NCBI GenBank assembly: GCA_018806985.1
Contig: JADANN010000369.1
Location: 186,001 to 250,000 of the forward strand
Reading direction: 5' to 3'
From: Angiostrongylus vasorum
Taxonomy: Eukaryota; Nematoda; Chromadorea; Rhabditida; Metastrongylidae
Length of the DNA stretch: 64,000 nucleotides
The notes under the pieces are model-generated. The model had not been told where the DNA came from and made no database searches. It was given only the letters and a program-made list of their open reading frames with translations. Of this stretch, positions 58,947 to 64,000 are shown piece by piece. The translations under genes were made by a program, and so were the position numbers. Position 1 is the stretch's first letter; the number at the start of each line of letters is the position of its first letter.

Positions 58947-59665
58947 TCAAAACACACGTATACAATTATTACCAAAGTCAACTACATAAATTCTTCCATC
59001 CGACGCGATTGCAACATCAGTAGGGCGGTCAAGCAAAGGACGCGGCCCATTGGAAATGTCAAGAGACGACACACTAGTCGGCGTATTGGTAGCATGAAAA
59101 GGACTAGGTCCGACTGATCGAAAAGGAGCGGGAAGCTCAGCTGGCATCTCAAAACCGCTAGATGGAGAACACTGCCCGAATACAGCGACGCAACGCATGT
59201 CGTCGCCAGAAAACACCTACACAACACCAGGTATTACCAAAAAGTGAGAAAATGGGCTAACACTAATTATCTGAAATACCTGAATGCGATTATTTCGAGA
59301 GTCGCAAATGAGTATGTGACCTTCCGGGTCGACTTTAACTCCCTGTGGCCGGCAGAACATCCCTTCTCCGCTGCCCTCAGTACCGTATACCTTCATTTCG
59401 GGTGTGTCTCGAGAGGACAGGACTGCCAGTCGATGATTGTTGAAATCCCTACAACAGTTTCACTTAGCTGTTTTTCTACTTCCTTCTCTCTACATTTAAA
59501 TCCTCATTCTCCGTGTTCCCAACTGAATAGAAAAGCCTTCCCTTACGTTATAAGAAGTTGACCATCGGACAAGTAGCATAAGCCACGTGGTGAATCCAAA
59601 TGCTTATAGAAAAATGCTGTGTCGAATCCACACTTTCGAATAAACTGCCCACTTTCGTTGAAAAC
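58947..59665 (-). CDS. lin-41: lin-41 last three exons: NHL repeats 3-6 and stop
   Basis: Exon 59665-59547 ([20 protein letters not shown], then [18 protein letters not shown]) ends in phase 2. Exon 59448-59280 ([40 protein letters not shown]) and exon 59216-58947 ([17 protein letters not shown] to [12 protein letters not shown]) complete the propeller. The protein ends within two residues of the final NHL strand. Confidence 0.92.
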
Positions 59666-61989
59666 CTAAACGAACAAGCAACATTAAAAGGCAGTTATTC
59701 TTGAAGAAAAATATCCATCGTATAACATCTAACTATAACTAACCTACAATTTAACTCACCAGAACTTTAATTTACCTAAACTTACATTCATAGAACATAC
59801 TTTGCTCTATCGCAGTAATCCCTTGCTCCACTTTTATGTAATGTCCTATCAAATTTTAAAATGTTCAGAATTAGGACTTTCAAAAAATTAACGAAATCAA
59901 AGTTTTAAATATCTAACTCAAGAGTGGTATATTCAAACATAAGCGCCTGGTGATACTGTCGCGTCCAGATCCATGAAATAACGATTGTTAAATCGATTAC
60001 CTCATCGAAACATGAGCTCTTAAAGAGAAAAGCGGAAGAAGGACGCCTCGGGAACTCTGGAAAACCACAGTTCCATCTTGGCAGAACAGGGTAATTTGTG
60101 TCTTGTATGCAAAGATCTGTAGATTCTAAGGACTTTCTTAGGGAACGGGTAAGGAAGTGGTAGTGATCAAGTAAAGCACAAATACGGCCTAACCAATCCA
60201 GGCATCGGTTCCACTTCGCCCAGTGCTCACCAGGCCTCTCATCCGTCCGTGGTCGGGAACTTGGTACCAGAGTTGTCTCAGAACAGTTCACTCCCTCCCA
60301 ACCAAGTGGCACGACCTAGTCTGGCTACCCCAGAACTTCAGGGAGAATCCACTCGACCAGCAATCACTGACATTCTTAAAGATGACAACACCTATAGAAC
60401 CCACGCACAAAAAGTTCGAAGATCTTTATGAATGATGAATGCAAGGAAACAAATGGAATGGAAGAGAGGTAGGATTCTTCGAAGTATAATACACTGGTCA
60501 CGTGAAAAATTGAAGGATTGAACTAGCGCCCTTGCTTCCTCGTCGAAGGCATCACTAACCATTGCACTATCCCACCACTCAAATAATAATAACAGTAATA
60601 GTTAGTGGTTAATAACGACAATAATAGTGATTAACAACAATGATCTTCTCAATGGTTTACCGCCTCATCGAGGCTGGAAAGTGTTCCTGGGTGTCGTACT
60701 GCGATGTACAGCGGGGGATTCGTCCCCAAGGCAAGGTCTCCCAAGCTGAGGCGTCCGGCGTTTCCATCAGGAAGCTTAGCTAAAAGTAAATCAATACCAG
60801 GATCCGCCACCGTCCCGGTATCAAAGTCGCATGGTGACGAATCTCCCTCTGATCCATAAGGGCTGCGACTGCCCGTGGTGGTGAAGACCCGGGGTAAACT
60901 TTGGCTAAGCTGACCTCCCGAAAAATGGTGATTATGATGGGGCCCGCACAAGTGAGGACGGGCCGTTCGAGTATCAAGTATCAAGTAATAGCAATAATTA
61001 ATGAAAATAATAATTAACAACAATAACAGTAATACCAAAAATAATAATAACTACAATGATAATGGTAATAATAATAATAATAATAACAATAGTAATAATA
61101 ATAATAATAACAATAATAATACAATAGTAATAATAATAATGATAATAATAATGGTAATAATAGTAACAGCAACAATAACAAAGGACAACGGTAATAACAA
61201 TAATAACAATGGCAATAATAGTAGTAATAATAATAGTAATAACAACAATGGGGGAGGAAGCTGTAGTAGTAAGTCATGCAGTCTATCAGAAAGCAAGGTG
61301 CTCGACCCCTCCCCAACGCTCTCCTCCAATTCATGTGACAACGCTTTAGCTCGGGTGTCTCTAAAATTAAAAGGAAAATGAATTCAAGCAGTATCCTATG
61401 ATATTCAGAGAAAATCCTTAAGCAGCAGCTGAAGCAATAAGCGAAATGTTCGGATACCTTTACGGACGAAGAATGCAAGAAAAACGAATCGAATGCAAGT
61501 GTTGGGATTCGCGTAGTAGATGTGATGACGGGTTATGCAACAATACAATAAAATAAAAACAGTAATAGAACGGCTTTTAGGGGAGGACAGCGCAGTGGTA
61601 ATGATTCTGTCATCACGAGCATGGTGCTTGACCGATTCCGCTCCGGTCCAACCAAACCTCTCATCCCTCCGGGGTCGGGAAACTGGTACCGGACTAGTCC
61701 TTGGTATTGGACTTGTCCGTTAAAAATCACTCTCTTCCAACTGGGAACGCTCCAGCACGGTGACTCGACCAGCATTCTATGACATTCAAGATGAAATGAA
61801 AATCCTCAGGCAGCATCCGAAGCCACACGTAAAAGTTGCAAGACCTTCGTGGATAATGGATACCAGGAAACAAATTGAAATGGGAGTGCTGGCATTCACA
61901 CAGTAGACGGGAAGACGGACCATAAAAAATAAAATAAAAATAAAATGGCTTTTTGATCTAATCAAATACACGTACATATACTATGCATT

Positions 61990-62075
<86 letters not shown>

Positions 62076-64000
62076 CATATATATATATATACATATGCAT
62101 ATATGTTTGTATACATACATATATTTGTACATATATTTGTATACATACACATACGTATAAATGCATATGCATTTACATATATAGTATATTCAACACAACT
62201 GACTACAAGAAAATGTTATTGAGAAAAAAAAATAAGAGGAAGATCCCACTATAAAATCTGTACAATGCAAACGAAAGATTAAACAAAACAAAAAGTTACT
62301 TGTACGCGGTGATTCCTCGTATCTGAAACGGCTATGTGGTTTTGACTGTTGCTCGCTACTCCCCAAGGATAATTAAACATTCCGATGGGTCTTCCTCTTT
62401 CACCGAATTTGAGTAAGAAATTTCCATTCTCGTCAAACACCTGTATCCTGTGATTGTCCTTGTCGGCTACGATTATGTTGTTCCTTGTGTTGATAGTTAC
62501 TCCTGCCGGGCGGTCGAACTGTCCTGCACGTGTCCCACCACAACCAAATTTGGTGAGAAAAATCCCGTCACGGTCGAAAATCTGGATACGATTATTGCTT
62601 CGATCTGCAACTAACACCCTCCCGCGCAGGTCAACACAAATTCCCCATGGTCGACAAAGCTCTCCGTCACCTGATCCTTAAACCAATCATAATCATTTGA
62701 ATCTAAACAGAACACTCGTCTTAATTATGTTTGAATAAAACATATAGTCACTTTTTATTATTCACTCACCTTCCTTTCCAAATGAAAACAGCTCTCCCTG
62801 AGCAGCAATATCAGCGTAATTACGACCATGACGAACTTCTAGAGCAGTGGGGCAACCACTAAAGTGCGGGGTGTGAAAAACTCGTTTTAAATGGCTCAAT
62901 GAAATGCATTCCGTAATGCAAAAGAGGATGCATTAACAAAGAAAACCACCTGATCGACACTCCACGAACGCGAATGTCTAGCTGGTGTTGTCCATTCAGA
63001 ATTGGAAAATAGGCAACACTAACAACTCCTGGGTCACTTTCACTGCGGCCTATATGAACATTCAAGCTACGTCCATCAGGTGCAAGCACTGTTGCGGTAA
63101 CCTCATGAACACCCCCGTCCGCACGATCGGTTGGTACAATCTCTCCGCACGCATCACGAAGTTGAACGTAAGCCATGCATTGACGTTCTCTTATAGGCCT
63201 TTTATATCCTTCGCCCACCAGATGACAAAGGCGTGCACAAGGACCACTTTCTAATTCTCCCAAAGTGCGTATTTGGGAGAGTAGCTGGTTCTCGGAAACG
63301 CTAAATTTAATCGAATCATTCTCATGAGGGATTAGATGGATTGGTTGAGTGTACAGCTGGAAAAAAAAACAAAGAATGACTTCTACAAAGAACGTTTTAT
63401 GAATGTTGACAAGTCAAAGGAATAATCAATACAGCACGTTTCCCGTATAGATTCCAACACTCAACAAAGCATATAATAAAACGAAGATGATAAAGCAGTT
63501 CCAAAATGTCAAACCTGCATGAGTTCTTGAAAAGCAACGGCGAGCTGAGAACTGTCTTCTTCAGTAGTAGCAGATTCCACAGACTTGATAGTCTACATAA
63601 ACAAGAAGAACCGAATTAGAAATTTAAGTTCACTAGCTCTCGAACAAGAACTGTAATTCTGTTTCAGAAAAAAAAAAAGACAATTTAACTCCAAAGTACA
63701 CCGCGAAAAAAACAATAGCTTTTACGAATGGAAGGAATAAAGCAAAGTAGTTGATGTGTTTCAAGTCAGATCTAACATTTGACGACGGGAACATGATATT
63801 CACTACCGTTAATCACTACGCCCAGCCACGAAATTTCTAGCTTTTTAGGCTAGGAATAAATATGCCTCACCTGCGCAAACCTCGCTTTTGCAGCGGTCAA
63901 ATTTTCTACTTGAGCTTTAAGATTCTTTGTTTTCGACTGTCTGATTGTATCGACTCTTTGCAGCAATTCTCTTTTCCTCTCTTCCAATGCGCTCATGTGT
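58947..64000 (-). CDS. lin-41: LIN-41/TRIM71 orthologue, 3' portion (coiled coil, filamin, NHL repeats)
   Basis: Eight reverse-strand exons, all phase-consistent: 64000(>)-63871, 63592-63515, 63356-62950, 62858-62770, 62670-62300, 59665-59547, 59448-59280, 59216-58947 (TGA at 58949-58947). The product runs from a coiled coil through a filamin/Ig domain to six NHL repeats. NHL hallmarks include [76 protein letters not shown] and VVDFGNN. LIN-41/TRIM71 is a cytoplasmic TRIM-NHL RNA-binding repressor in the heterochronic pathway; NHL binds stem-loops in target mRNAs. Filamin between coil and NHL excludes NCL-1-like paralogues, and tandem let-7 sites downstream support lin-41 itself. RING and B-boxes lie beyond the window. 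Introns are 63-278 nt except one of 2,634 nt packed with repeats. Confidence 0.93.
60140..60500 (+). mobile_element. SINE-B copy in the long lin-41 intron
   Basis: GGAAGTGGTAGTGATCAAG, CAGGCCTCTCATCCGTCCG, GGGAACTTGGTACCAGAGTT and the GGAAACAAATGGAATGGAAG block match the 61.6-kb copy. Confidence 0.7.
60645..60990 (+). mobile_element. SINE-C copy in the long lin-41 intron
   Basis: From CAATGGTTTACCGCCTCATC to a triple-unit tail (GAGTATCAAGTATCAAGTAA). Internal deletions are visible. Confidence 0.75.
61005..61245. repeat. AAT/AAC trinucleotide-rich tract
   Basis: Interrupted ATA/AAT/AAC units immediately after the SINE-C tail. The open frames through it are artefacts. Confidence 0.85.
61376..61930 (+). 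mobile_element. SINE-B: 3' fragment followed by a full copy
   Basis: The fragment 61376-61515 ends GTAGATGTGATGACGGG. A full copy starts near 61575 with ACAGCGCAGTGGTAATG and runs through CTCATCCCTCCGGGGTCGGG to CACACAGTAGACGGGAAGAC at about 61,918. Confidence 0.75.
61991..62120. repeat. (TA)n microsatellite, longest in the window
   Basis: A pure TA run of about 70 nt, then TATACATATATATA variants. It lies within a lin-41 intron, about 180 nt downstream of the NHL exon donor on the reverse strand. Confidence 0.95.
62300..62858 (-). CDS. lin-41: lin-41 exons for filamin end and NHL repeats 1-3
   Basis: Exon 62858-62770 ([20 protein letters not shown], then [10 protein letters not shown]) joins exon 62670-62300 ([51 protein letters not shown], and the start of repeat 3). 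The intervening intron is 99 nt. The larger exon ends HRVQ before a GTAACT donor at 62299. Confidence 0.93.
62950..63356 (-). CDS. lin-41: lin-41 filamin-domain exon
   Basis: A TTTTTTTCCAG acceptor, then [20 protein letters not shown]. The filamin/Ig fold follows with [50 protein letters not shown] and GVSI. It ends in phase 2 at GTGGTT and rejoins the next exon as Ser-Gly-Cys-Pro. The filamin domain packs between the coil and the NHL propeller. Confidence 0.92.
63515..64000 (-). CDS. lin-41: lin-41 coiled-coil exons
   Basis: The exon entering from the right reads [20 protein letters not shown] and then [16 protein letters not shown], ending at a GTGAGG donor. The next (63592-63515) reads [20 protein letters not shown] and FQELMQ. 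Both are phase 0. They are the end of the B-box-C-terminal coiled coil that mediates self-association in TRIM proteins. Confidence 0.9.

Noticed and set aside
58611..59117. 168-codon plus-strand ORF
   Set aside because: It overlaps the last lin-41 exon and UTR antisense; the reverse strand has NHL repeats and splice sites.
61001..61381. Long Asn-rich ORF (and Leu/Tyr-rich ORFs on the reverse strand)
   Set aside because: It is a translation of the AAT/AAC trinucleotide tract inside a lin-41 intron, with no start context or splice support.
1..64000. CRISPR arrays, bacterial operons, ribosome binding sites
   Set aside because: No regular direct repeats with spacers; the gene structure is eukaryotic throughout.

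Overview
The window is nuclear DNA from a nematode. Coding exons are short (48 to 407 nt), interrupted by introns from about 50 nt to several kb, with TTTCAG-type acceptors, and the sequence is full of SINE-like repeats, a Penelope-like element, an RTE-type LINE and long (TA)n tracts. The right-hand gene is recognisable as lin-41/TRIM71 and carries two let-7 complementary sites in its presumed 3'UTR, as in Caenorhabditis. The repeat load and gene structure suggest a clade V parasitic nematode (strongylid/hookworm type). That placement is inference.

Layout. About 359-26,974 (+): one long gene of at least 33 small exons, reconstructed from splice sites and reading-frame phase. It encodes a low-complexity, charge-segregated protein with an acidic block, a coiled-coil block and a basic C-terminus with a strong nuclear-localisation-like cluster. 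I do not recognise the family. Its introns hold many SINE-like copies and foldback repeats. About 27,000-53,400: a repeat-rich stretch with two Penelope-like GIY-YIG fragments (33.8 and 49.5 kb), eroded repeats, and a few orphan exon-like ORFs (28.4, 31.3, 42.9 and 47.2 kb) that may be pieces of genes or relics. About 53,480-56,560 (+): a decayed RTE-type retrotransposon with mutated catalytic residues. About 57,780-64,000 (-): the 3' two-thirds of lin-41 (end of the coiled coil, filamin domain, six NHL repeats, stop, 3'UTR). The gene runs out of the window to the right, so its RING/B-box region is not visible.

Dispersed repeats fall into four families, given working names here. SINE-A is tRNA-like with a TTTATCC tail. 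SINE-B is tRNA-like, about 350 nt, ending near a GTAGATGTGATGACGGG motif. SINE-C is about 390 nt with an AAGTATC-repeat tail and frequent 5' truncation. Foldback-D is a palindromic element. Two apparent single-base frameshifts in otherwise good exons (1,175-1,179 and 47,319-47,320) could be assembly errors or decay.
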